Positions 1-10,600 of a DNA stretch of 19,179 bases are shown in pieces. The notes under the pieces are model-generated. The model was given only the letters and a program-made list of their open reading frames with translations. It ran no database searches and was not told the origin of the DNA. Source of the stretch: Dinochytrium kinnereticum (Eukaryota > Chytridiomycota > Chytridiomycetes > Chytridiales > Chytridiaceae); assembly GCA_027604005.1 (NCBI GenBank), contig JADGJT010000332.1, forward strand, positions 1,589-20,767. The letters run 5' to 3'. Position 1 is the stretch's first letter. The number at the start of each line of letters is the position of its first letter. The translations under genes and the position numbers were made by a program.

Positions 1-1838
1 CCCCCCGCCGCCACCGCTCCCCGGGGAGAAGGTGAGGCTTGGGGTGAGGAATTGGAGGAGTAAGAAGAAGAGGGGAGATAAGGACGCGGGGAATGATGGT
101 TTGTTTTTTTAGTTTTAGTTTGTTTGTTGTTGTTTTTTTGCGGTTGTGGCTACCTTATTATTTATTTTTTTATTATTGGAGGGAGATGGCGTTTGCGCGA
201 TGGGTTATAGCATGACTGACTGGTGCCTTTTCTTGCCGTTTTGATTTTAGACACGGCATCGCAAAAGGGAGCACCGCTCAAAGACAGTAAGTCTTGGGTT
301 TTAGGTTTATTGACATGGGAAACTGACAAAAAAGATTAAAACCCCAACACCAATATCTCCAAAACTCAATTAGTCGTGAGCATCGCAGAGGATTTAAACG
401 TCCCCTTGGACAAACACCCCCGGCGAACCGTACCAGAAACCACCACCAACACTGAAGATCTCGACAGACTCCTCCTCAAAGGCCAATACGAGCGAACCAC
501 CAAAGACCTACGACGAATGTACCAGATGCTCCGCCACCTGACCTCCTTCCAAAACCTCTCCGACTTTGTACTGATGCAGATCTGCGGTGTCCTTCATTTC
601 AATGAATTCGACAGCAACCGCGTGGTGTTTCGACAGGGGGAGGAGGGGACCTCTTGGTATGTCATTCTGTCGGGGAGGGTTCAGGTCTTGATTGATCGGA
701 CTGGGGATGGGTATTCGAATGAGAGCGTTAAGGTTTTGGAGTTGGGTGAGGGGAATGGGTTTGGAGAGCTGGCTCTTGTTAATGATCAAAGAAGGGCGGC
801 GACGATTTTGACGATGACGCCGTGTAAACTTTTGAGGGTGGAGAAGAGCGATTATTTGCGGATTTTGAGGTGGGCGAGCTGGAGTTTTGTTTTTTGTTTT
901 CTTTTTCTCTGTTGCTTTCATTTCTGTGTCCTCTTTTATGTGTAGTCCTATTTTATTTTCTTTGTTTTGCCCCTCTCTCCTGCATTCATTTCACTGCCCT
1001 CTTTTGTTTTCTACTCCAAGTTTTGTTTGATTTATTTGCTTGGTTTTCTTCTTCTTCTAAACCACACTCTCCTTCCAATAACACGTGCAGATATGTTCAC
1101 CATTCCGACGTTAAAGAAAAGGTCCTATTCTTAAAAAAGATTCCTGTTCTCAACCTCATGTCGGATCAGAACCTCAGCTCTATGGCGAACGTGATGACCC
1201 TCCGCCAGTTCACCGCTTCAGCCCTCATCATCCAACAGGGCGACCGCATGAACGAGGTTTGCTTCATCAAAAAGGGAACATGCGTCGTCGAGGCCACCTG
1301 CAAGATCAATGGGGTTGAAAGGGTGGTAAAAGTTGGTCAGCTCTCTGTTGGGGATTATTTTGGGGAGGCGACCGTTTTACAGGTGTGGTTTCAAGTCTTT
1401 TCAATTTCCATTTTGTTTTTGTTTTTGTTTTTGGTCCTTTTTACTTGTTTGTTTGTTTTTTGTTTTTTGTTTTTTTGTTGTTGTTCTTAATTTTCTTCTT
1501 CTTCATAAAGAGAACTCTTTTGGGCTAAGACAGTTTATTACTTTGTACAGAAAAACCTTGCCGAGGATGTTCTCAGCCCATTCTCCGTTCGGTGCCTGGA
1601 GGACGTGCATGTTCTCGCCCTCCAAAGCCACGACGCAAGAGCCAAGTTAAGCAATCAGCTAGTGTCGACCGATAACTTTGAGGTTGCGCGTGATGAAGAC
1701 AGGCTTAGGAGAAAATGGATGGAGTGCGTGGATATGAAGAGGTGGAAAATGTATCGTAAGAAGATTGTCGAGTCGCTCGTCAAAGAGTTGGACATTGTGA
1801 CGCGTCCACCGGATCCCAACAACTTGTATCTATATTAG
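1..1838 (+). CDS. Cyclic-nucleotide-binding (PKA-R-like tandem CNB) protein, 5' partial
   Basis: Exons read as <1..31, 251..286, 374..869, 1091..1382 and 1551..1838 (stop TAG). All junctions are GT–AG and keep phase, giving 380 residues in the window; the start lies upstream. Two cyclic-nucleotide-binding β-barrels are visible. The first (about 546–869) ends in a canonical phosphate-binding cassette, FGELALVNDQRRAATI, with the Glu and Arg that contact cAMP/cGMP in PKA-R and PKG. The second (about 1130–1620) keeps YFGE, but the Arg-x-Ala part is replaced by sequence around SPFSV, so it probably binds nucleotide poorly or not at all. A basic helical tail follows (KWMECVDMKRWKMYRKK). No kinase or channel segment is seen. 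It may be a PKA regulatory subunit relative or a CNBD-type flagellar protein; the missing N-terminus prevents a choice. The introns at 32–250, 870–1090 and 1383–1550 are long and T-rich compared with those of neighbouring genes. Confidence 0.9.
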
Positions 1839-2743
1839 ATCAATGTCGCCTGCGACAATTAGATCCTTGACGTATTTGTATTGAATCAATAGGATTCCGT
1901 TTTTTCTCATGTCTGCTGGTTCACCTCTGAACACGGGGGAAAAAAGGAGAGTGAGAATAGGCTCACTTGGATGCGTGGTTAGCGTTTAAGCATACCCTTC
2001 TTTGAAGCTGAAGATGCCAATATCCTTCTTGACAAGGCAAAAAACGGGTTTGTTCATATCTGGGTATTGCACTGTAGAAATCGTAAGAATGGTCGCTGCC
2101 CACGATCATATGAATGCAAACCTATTCCTGGTTCTTTGGCACTTTCTAACGATTGCATCATTGGAGGAAGGGCAGACATGAAGGATCGGTTGTAGTGGTC
2201 CTCCAGGAGCTCTTGAAATCTGATGAAGAAAGTAAGGCCCACCAGGTTCTATCGTGTTGTCCCTACCTTTCAGCAAATGATTCTTCGTGAGGAGCCAGCT
2301 TGCTTCGCATGTCCTGATTTCTGAGGAAAGCTGAGTAATATTCCTCAATCTGTGGTGAAGATTCAGTATGGGCGCAGGTTGAAGGTCAGCAGCACCTTTG
2401 ATATTCTTGTTCTGAGATAGCCTTGCAAAACCTTCAGTCATTGCCACCCCTTAATGCACCAAATCTTACTTCTAACAACAAACTTGACCCTCTCAATCTC
2501 CTGCTCATAAATCGAGCGGACGAACGCCTCGCTCTCCTCGGTGATGGATTGGTTCCCCTCCTTCATTCTGGGGTCAGCGCCTAAGGCATGACAAATGATC
2601 AAGCAGACCTGAGCTGATAGTAGCTCCATGATGTTCTCCAGAAGTTCATTCTGGTACGGCAGGATATCGGAGGTCGTCCGCTCCATCACCCACCACTGAA
2701 CGAGCCGAGACAAGTCCCCAGAATGTTCATTGTCGAGGACCAT
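1830..2743 (-). CDS. SLD5: DNA replication complex GINS subunit SLD5 (GINS4)
   Basis: SLD5 is one of four GINS subunits of the CMG replicative helicase (Cdc45–Mcm2-7–GINS), acting in the nucleus. I read seven exons on the − strand: 2743–2609, 2560–2470, 2421–2396, 2349–2267, 2219–2122, 2071–1996 and 1926–1830. All phases match, giving 201 residues (human 223). Family signatures are the N-terminal WWVMERTTSDILPYQ, the EQEIERVKFVVRSYLRTRI helix, the linker around SALPPMMQSL, PDMNKPVFCLV at the start of the B domain, and a C-terminus LIVAGDIDLI like the usual LVxSGxVxLI. Removing the first intron (48 nt, which is also open in frame) makes the alignment to human GINS4 ungapped, so I prefer splicing over read-through there. 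The stop codon lies inside the 3' end of the convergent CNB gene. The gene starts 119 bp downstream of the RhoGEF stop on the same strand. Confidence 0.92.
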
Positions 2744-2862
2744 GTCCGAAACTTTCGGTCTTTATTTTGCACGACTGTTTTGCACGACCCTTCACTTTGA
2801 GCATCCCTCACTCGCCCTCTGTTAAATACCATCACAAGAGACAAAAAGGCAGAAGAAAGATG

Positions 2863-5800
2863 TCACAGAGGACTCTCAAACCCCGAAGAAACCCATTCTG
2901 AGCTCTTGCTTTTCTCCCCACTCAGACGCCTCCCATTCTGCGGGGTCTTTGGTGTTGGTGGTGTCTTTGGGTGCACGTCATTCCGACGCGACGAAAACGA
3001 AAAGACCCCTCTGATCCCAGGATGACCAGACTTCTTTGGTGTGGTGGCCAAATCCGTCTTCTTTAATGATGTGGTCTCAATCCCAAGGTTGACCTCGACA
3101 GATTTGGCTCGCCTTTTCATGGAGCTTGTGGATGAAAGACAGTTATCCGGGACGACGGAGTTTGGCGCCGGTGATACGTCTCCGCTTAGAGATCGATGAC
3201 CCCATGATAATGCACGTTTTACGGTGACATCATGTGAGGCGTCTTGAGAGGAAAATGATGCGGGGAAAGAGGCGTGAATAGAGTCGAGTTGGGTGTTGTA
3301 GAGCTTTTCGGCGAGACGACGCTCTGATTCCAGAAGGCGAAGACAGAGCGTGGATCTTGCTGTTTCGGCTTCATGTAACCATGTTTCACGCTCGTGGGGG
3401 TTGATGGGGACGAGAGTGTGTTGTTCGACGTTGGAGTGGATGATTTGAAATGCGTATGCCAGGCCTGTATGAAGAGATTAGATTTTCCATAGGACTAATG
3501 TCTTAGATATACCTGTGACGTTTGATTTCTCTACAAAAAGGCAATACTCAAGGGGTATAGGCGAGCGGTAAAGTGTGTATTGCTCCTTACGTAGGCGAGT
3601 GATTAAAATCATATCAGACATCAGGAGAAGGGTGACTTCGGTGGGTGTGGATGCATTTTTCTTGTGGTAGTTAAACTGCCTTTCCATGATGAGATCTCTT
3701 TTGCCATTGGCGATCTTGAATTTCTGAATCCCATGAATATAGCTTGTAAGTCTTTCCATGATGACAAACTAATGACACAACCAATTATTACCTCGCAGAT
3801 GTTGGCGAAATCAATATTCTCTTCGACAAGAAGAAGCTTGGACGATGACTCCTGCTTTCTTACAGCCTCATTCACGCTGGAGACTCTCAGTTCAATCTTG
3901 CTGATGAGGTCATTCAAGACATCAAAGTCTGGGTTGGTCTTTGGGATCAAACTAAGCAGTCTTTTGAAAAATATTGGATAGCGTGTAATTCGATGCATGG
4001 GTTTTACGAGGAAGTCCGCAAGAGCTAGCTTGTGGAGTTTTGGATTCGCTTCACATTGCTAGTATTGAGGAAGGTGTTAAGGGAAGGAAAGATTTCAACT
4101 GTGCTTACAGCAATGAATTTCTGGAAAGCAGAATCGTTCCGAAGGCGCAGGATGCATCTTCTAGCAGAATTTTGGTTGGCGCAGTATTCATTGTAAACCG
4201 CAAAATAGTCGATCTGCATTAGAGTTAATAATCTTTTCTAAACGAGCACCACAACATTCTCTTCAAACACCCGCACAGTAGACTTGACAAGTGAGGCAGC
4301 ATCATCCTTCATTTCCGCCATTTTTTTCGCGATACCTTCGTGGAGAACAGATATACTTTCAATATTGGCGAATATCTCTGACATCTGGCTTGTCTTCAAA
4401 ATTCCCGACTTGCTAAGCGGGAGAACGAAAACCTGTATGATTATCTTCAGGTCGTCAACGTAGGATTTTTCTGTTTCGGTTATCTCTCGAATGACTTCCT
4501 TTTGTTTTAACTGCAGGCTTTCTTCGTTCACGGGGCCTTGTGTATTCTTTGCGAGTATTTAGAATATACATTCCTGTCAATAATTACCATCGATTTTGAC
4601 ATTTTGGGAGCAACACGGAAACCACCATTTGAGAAGCTGGAGTCTACATTTGACAGCAAGTCCTCATATCGAAGTGGTAATTCATCTGAAATTTTTAGCC
4701 TTAATGGGAAGTTTTCACCACGATACCTCCTAGTGCGTTGATGTACGTAATGTTGTAATCGTATTCTGCCCCTTGGAGTCTGAATTTAGCGATAGTTGAG
4801 GTTATGAGTTGATGGCACGTTGTGGTTTTCGGTGAAATAATGAAAGCGCCTCGTAGCTCGGTCTTAAGTGAACCATCCAATACAGTGACCTTAACCACTT
4901 CCTCATCTGAGGTCCCATCATCAGCTGTCTTCATGGATTCACTACTGTTGTGTATCGGCGAGGATGGGTTTAAGGAAGTGGTGTTCGCAGATATCGCTGC
5001 CAATTGAAGTCGGCACCTGTGAAGCTCCTGCTGCAATGCCTCAAGCTTTCTAGAGGAGAAGTCGACCTGCTGCGAAATCTCTGTGGGGATGATTTCCGAC
5101 CTTCTCTTTGATTTAGCCGTTAACGCAACCTTCGCGCTGTTAATTTTTGTTATTCCTTCCATAATCTTCGATTCAATCTCAATATCTTTTTGAATCGAGT
5201 TGATTTTATCTGTAAGACGCTTGGATCTCTCTTCAAAGACCTAAGTGGGTAAGAAACAAAAAAACTCTTCGCGATTCATACAGGGATTGCATTCTCGTTG
5301 AAGTCAGAGCATTTTATACATGATATATGGACAGAGTTTCTGCAAGTTTTGTGGCATATATATCCACATGCTTCAGGGAAAGGGATTGATTAGATATATC
5401 TTTTCTTAATAGGAAGAAGAAAAAAAAGCTTTAAGAAGAAAATGAAGAAGCTCACTTTCACAACGATAAGTACAATTACTGGACTCTTCATTCTCCTTAA
5501 AGGCCCTGAAACAGTATTCACAGAACTTGTTATCATTCTCAATATAAGCGATGAAAGCGTGAGAGTGCGGAGATAACTCAGAGGAGGCCGAGTACGCATG
5601 GCGAATATTTTCAAGATCAAAAGCAGAGCCATCGTCTATCGTCTTCCGTCTCTCTGAAACAGAGCTTAAGCTTTTCGCCCGTAAAGTGTGACCGTGAACT
5701 CTTCTAGAGGTCGTGCGGTGCAAACCACCCACAGATGATGACAATGAAAGCCGGGCCCTATAACTTTCGCAATCTAGCCCAGTACCCTCTAAAACACTTA

Positions 5801-6712
5801 TCAAACTATCTGAATCGACAGGGTAAAGACCCGAAGTCATATCAAGTAATCGTTCCGCTGCACGGTTGAGGTGTCCTAAAGTAATGTTTTTGCCTCCTTC
5901 TTAATATATCATTAGAAATATTACCCACTTCAAAGCCTACTTGTATCGTTTCGGAGAGCCTGAAAAAAGGCAGAGTTTCTAAAGTTTACGGCATTTTCTG
6001 GGCTGCCTCTCTCCTCACGAGTATCACTGGCAGGCGCTAGGTCCTGCGCCCGCCCCTCTCCATTGAATGTGTCTTGCATCTCTTGCAAGCAAACAAATGA
6101 GAGCATGTCAAAGAGACTAGCTTCTGGATTCTCAATGTTTCGTCGGACCGATTCAATGAGAGCGTCAGCTCCTAAGGTGGATCGCAATGGTAAGGGTGAT
6201 GTGGCATTTCTGCACAGAAACGTGATGTAGATCTTGTGGGCGGTCGCCTTCCGAGCCATAGACGATAGCGACAGGAAGCTATGCCTGTATCTTTGAGTCT
6301 CAATTCTAAAAAACTAAACTATGTCAGAGGTATTTCAAAGTTTCGCAAGCCTCACAAAAAGTTCCTGTGAACTCAGAGCCATCAAGTACATTAAAAAGTA
6401 AAGCCTGTTGCATGCTGTCAACGAACAATTCAAATAACCCAGAATAAAACCATCATACCTGGCCAAGGCATGACTCCACAAAAAGTTGAATCCCAACCTC
6501 TCAATCGTCCTAGCAAGGCTCTCCTCCTCGACCTTGTTCCCAGCCAGTGACGGATTTGAACCTACCGCCAGCTGCCGCTTGTCGCTGACGGTAAAGAAAT
6601 CTTCGGAAAGCAGCGAAAGAGCAAACGACGACTTCGATCGGACGCATACTTTGGTCAGTTCCGACGGCTCGTTGTGCCTTGGCGGCGAGCAGGTGAGCTG
6701 GTCAATGTCCAT
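2863..6712 (-). CDS. RGS–C1–RA-like–DH–PH protein (putative RGS-RhoGEF)
   Basis: About 1,090 residues in 12 exons: 6712–6459, 6404–6356, 6313–5941, 5875–5456, 5370–5282, 5240–4727, 4685–4588, 4546–4256, 4213–4109, 4058–3792, 3723–3513 (its start is unsure) and 3464–2863. Domains in order: RGS-like (about residues 70–190; YFLMYLMALSSQELFFF, then KATAHKIYITFL and ASLFDML); C1 zinc finger (about 331–381) with perfect HX12CX2C…CX2CX4HX2CX7C spacing, formed only when exons 5875–5456 and 5370–5282 are joined; a helical stretch; a ubiquitin-like RA/RBD-type segment (about 505–590); DH (about 605–815) with REITETEKSYVDDLKIII and LVKPMHRITRYPIFFKRLL; PH (about 825–930) ending in a helix with the invariant Trp (ERETWLHEAE); and a basic Ser/Pro-rich tail. 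DH–PH units catalyse GDP/GTP exchange on Rho GTPases, RGS domains act on Gα, and C1 binds diacylglycerol or membrane. C1 and DH are secure, PH and RGS good, RA tentative. Confidence 0.88.
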
Positions 6713-6766
6713 CCTGTCCTCAAAGCATGAAAATTGTCACGCAGATTGTCAAAGAATATTCAAAAC
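6713..6766. promoter_or_regulatory. 54-bp divergent promoter between RGS-RhoGEF and RSPH1
   Basis: The two start codons (6712 on −, 6767 on +) face away from each other with only 54 bp between them. The two genes must therefore share a very compact control region, or one promoter must extend into the other gene's first exon. I see no TATA box or RFX X-box in it. Confidence 0.55.
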
Positions 6767-7571
6767 ATGTCAGACGAAGAGGAGGACTTCAAGGAGGAGC
6801 TGCCAACACTCGGCGTACGTGCGCCTTGATACCAGGGAGCAGAGAGAGATCTGCTAACTCTCCTATACTTCTGCGTAATAGGTTTACGAGGGAGAAAGGA
6901 ACGAGGTTGGCCAGCGCCATGGGAAGGGGAAGAACACTTTTCCCAATGGCGATGTGTTTGAGGGGATGTACGCCTTTGGGGAGCGCAACGGCAACGGTGT
7001 GTACAAGTGGAAAAACGGGGCAAAGTATGTTGGAGAGTACAAAAACTCTGTGAGGGATGGTGCTGGAACTCTTTACTATCCGGATGGCTCAAAATACCGA
7101 GGTAACCAAGGCATCTGCTATGTGCGGCTGAGATCTTCTCAATGCAGGGCCGTTTTCGCAGGGGAAGAGGCATGGATCCAATGGAACTTACTACTATCCG
7201 AACGGGGACACTTACTTTGGAGACTGGCGACAGGATTTGAAGAACGGCAAGGGTAAAGAAGGGCCATTTCATGTAGTTTACTTAACAAACACCTTGGGTA
7301 TATGCATAGGGACGTATCTGTACAAGTGTGGGAGTAAGGTGTGTTGGGTAGAAATGCAAAAGATGTTAACCAGACGTAGAAAGTCGGCCTCTGGGTAGAT
7401 GGAGCCTTGGTCGGTCCAGGAGAAATCGTCCACGCTGACCATAAGGTGGTTGGCCACTGGTCAGGCAACACGCAAATGAACCTTCCGGCCAAGATTCTGT
7501 TTGCCAATGGCCATATCCAGACTATCCAAGACCCCAGTTTCTTTGTGACCCCAGCAAAGGTGGAAGTGTAA
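6767..7571 (+). CDS. RSPH1: Radial spoke head 1 homologue (MORN-repeat protein)
   Basis: RSPH1 is a head component of axonemal radial spokes, which relay signals from the central pair to dynein in motile cilia and flagella. Exons are 6767–6814, 6882–7101, 7148–7252, 7310–7338 and 7380–7571; all phases agree, giving 197 residues. It opens with an acidic stretch (MSDEEEDFKEEL) as in animal RSPH1. About six MORN repeats follow, such as FEGMYAFGERNGNGVYKWKN and YVGEYKNSVRDGAGTLYYPD, matching human RSPH1 repeat by repeat, including the GTYLYKCGSK segment (human GTYLYAETGSK). A short non-repeat tail ends at 7571. The protein lacks the long acidic C-terminal extension of vertebrate RSPH1 (309 residues). 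Introns are 41–67 nt. The gene is convergent with the LRRCC1-like gene, 33 bp between stops. Confidence 0.93.
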
Positions 7572-7604
7572 AAGGCGGGAGACGGGGTAATCTTGGCGGC
7601 AGAT

Positions 7605-10600
7605 TCAAGATTCGCTAATCGCTTCCTTTAGCTTTGAGAATTTCGAGCGTTGCTTCTCCAATTCACCGAGAATAACAACCATCTCTTCTCTATGCCGCTC
7701 TTTGAGATTGTCAACACTCTGGAGCTCTACCTCCATTTTTCTGATGGAGTCGATTAAAGCATCCTTTTCCCTTTCAAGCCCTCTTATTTTAGTCATGTTC
7801 AGCTAAACAGGATAAATAAAGAAGTCTACAAAAAAAAGGATCTTACATCCAACAGATGTTCCATTTCTTTCTGCAAAGAATCATGTGATCTGATTAACGA
7901 CTCGTTCTCTGACAGGAGCTTGTCTTCTTTTCGCTTAAAGGCTAACTTTACTTTCTCTACCTGTTTCGATTTAGTTCTCAAAAATCATTGCTCGAATGAT
8001 ATTACCTCAACCTCGATATGAGCAATGCTTTCATTCCTAGCTTTAAGTTTCCCCGAAACCTCCTGCAATTCTGCCACCAATTTTTCTTTTTCTGATAACA
8101 GCTCTTCTCTGTCGCTTTGCAATCCTTCGATAGTACTTTCAGCCTCTTCTAACTGCAATAAATTAAGAATTTGAGGAACTCTACATGCCTCCAAACCTCA
8201 TGGCGAAGTTCGGCAGATAACCGAGAAATCCTTTTCATCTCTTCTCTAAACTTATCCTCAATTTGGCTAGTTTCTTCAACGAGCGTATTATGCTCTCTAA
8301 TCTAAAATCATCAGAATAATAGCATCAGATAGAAGACGGACCTTGTTGTCCAAATTTTGCTTAAGGTTTCTGATCGTTGCGTTTTGGTCGTCCAACATTT
8401 TCTCTTTGATACGAACAGCCTAATTTTTAGATGGATCAAGTTCTTCCAAATTACCTGGCTGTCATTTTCCTGCCTCTCTGAAACTGTTTTGAGTTCAAAT
8501 TCGAGCTTTTCTATACGTTCGCAAAGTTGGCCCTTTTCTCGTGAGTATGCCAGATGCTTAAAGACTTTAAATATAATCTATGTCACTATTTTCTACCTTT
8601 TCAGCTGCTTCAGCCATTGCATCGCGCAATCTTGCTGTTGTTTCGCTCAACACATTCTGTTTATGACCCAGTTCCTCCTTTGTTTTCTCCAACAACTCGC
8701 TCATGGTTTTTATATTAGATTCAGCAGCCTGTAACGACCTAATCCTTTCTTGAAGACTAGTCATTTTCTCCTGCAAAGGAAAAATGAGTTCATATAGAGC
8801 AAACAATGGAGAATACCTGAAAAAATGAGAGCGATGCTTCATTTTGTTCCTCTAGATTTAAAATTTGACGCCTTTGCTCCTCAGCCATCGCGGACAGTCT
8901 CCGAATCGTTGCGACTAACTCCCTCTCCTTGTTTTCCAATCCATTCAATACCTTTTTATTCAAAATTCAGAAATCGTCGGCAGAAAGATGGGGCCAAGCC
9001 AACAGGCCCAAAACATTAGGATTTTACCTTAGTCTTTTCCGTCAATTCCTTGGCCTGCTCGTCAAGCAGCATGTGAGATTTCGCCAGTTTGCTTTCCAAA
9101 TCTAATGGATAAATATTAGCAAAAACATACCCGAATCTGTCGATTAAATGAATCGGTTTACCAACCTTGTATCGTTTTGCTGGTCTCAGAATGTTTATCA
9201 AGCAACTTTTCCTTTGCTTTAAAAAGGTCATCCTTTAAGTCTCCGATCTCCTTATCCTTCGCTGCGGTGATATTTTTCAATGTGGCTTCAGAAAGAGACG
9301 TAGATTCTTTAAGCAGCATGCTAAAAACTTTAACTGGCGGCAGGAACCCAATGCACTTACGATTTAGAGTATTCTAACTTGGAATTAAATTCCGAATCAC
9401 GATTCTGCAGCATTTCTTGAAGATAATTGACGTCCCTTTCTAGCTTGAAGATAGTGTCCCGGTAGATTTCATTTTCCTTCTTGATCTACGCAATATTTAC
9501 TTCGTAATGACTTACAAGGGCAAACCTCTGCAATTGTAACTTTGTAGGCTTCTCTCTCTTTTAGAAGGCGAATAGTAACTTTGCTTTTTCCGTCTTCGGT
9601 TTCTCTTATCAAGTGTTTTGCATGATTAAAATCTTCCTACAAATGTTTAGTTCATTAAGAAAAAAGAATATAACCCGTGCTCCTACCAAGAATTGTTCTC
9701 TTTCATTCTGCAAATTATCAATGGTCGATGCCAGAGTTGCTAATTCTTTATCCTTCACTTTAAGTAGCTCTACAAGCTCTTCATGATGCTTATCACGAAC
9801 CCGAAAAGCCTCTGCACTTTTCGCATCTGCGTCGTTTTTCATTGCTGTCACTTCGTTTACCTTTTTGTTTTTCTCGTTATCAGTCTAGATATTCAAAAAG
9901 GATTAAACCCTTACATTTTCTTTCAGTCGGGTGGCCTCGTTTTTTAATTTTTCAATACACCGATTTTTTTCTACTAGCGATTCAGATAGCTCTTTGATCT
10001 TGGCGGCGTATCTCATTTCGTTTTCTTTTAGACGTGCTTCTTCTTTTTCGAGGTCTGATATGATTTTTTGGGTATCGATTGAGGGGGTTGGCTGAGATTG
10101 TTCTGCTTCTTTCTTGTCCTCCTTTCTTTTCTGCTGCTTACGAGAACTATCTTTTCTTCTGAAGTGAGACGGTAATGAGTATTGGAAGAAAAAAGAAGCT
10201 ATCACTTACCGTTGAATCGAATGGCTATCGCTAGTTGACTGAGATTCACTGCTATCATCTTCATGGTCTGACCAATGTGATTGTGGCTAATGGTGATTAG
10301 TTTACAGATTCCACCCAAATATTACCTGCTTCGAGCGGACTCCTACTGGAATCATACTCGGGGATTTTCTATGAAGACCTATTTTGTAAGAGGTGGTCAC
10401 ATTCATGACGTACGTTCTCTGATCTCTTCCCCTTTTCTCGCGCTGCGTTTCTTACCAGTTTTTTGACTCTAAGGAAACGATTTTTAGAATGATATAGACC
10501 TAATACATGCATGCATGCATCCCCAAAAAACAAGCAACCTTGCTTTTCTGCCTTCTCCTTCCCGGCGAACTGTTTTCCTTATCTGAGCTTCCATCACTAA

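Noticed and set aside
508..921. 137-residue open frame on the − strand
   Set aside because: It is antisense to the first CNB domain, has Pro/Gln/Ile-biased composition and shows no motif.
870..1490. Open frame rich in Phe, Leu, Cys and Val that looks like membrane segments beside the CNB domain
   Set aside because: The hydrophobic parts are T-rich introns (870–1090 and 1383–1550) read through. Splicing them out restores continuous CNB sequence in phase.
2438..2743. SLD5 first exon read without splicing (101 residues)
   Set aside because: The unspliced frame inserts 16 residues absent from GINS4 and ends early. Removing two 48-nt introns gives an ungapped match and continues into the rest of SLD5.
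6552..6562. tRNA B-box-like sequence (GGTTCAAATCC on the − strand)
   Set aside because: It lies in the first exon of the RGS-RhoGEF, and no A box or foldable acceptor stem is present upstream. It is a chance match in codons for VGSNPS.
6760..7272. 170-residue open frame on the − strand
   Set aside because: It is antisense to the RSPH1 exons and introns; the + strand carries clear MORN repeats with phase-matched splices.
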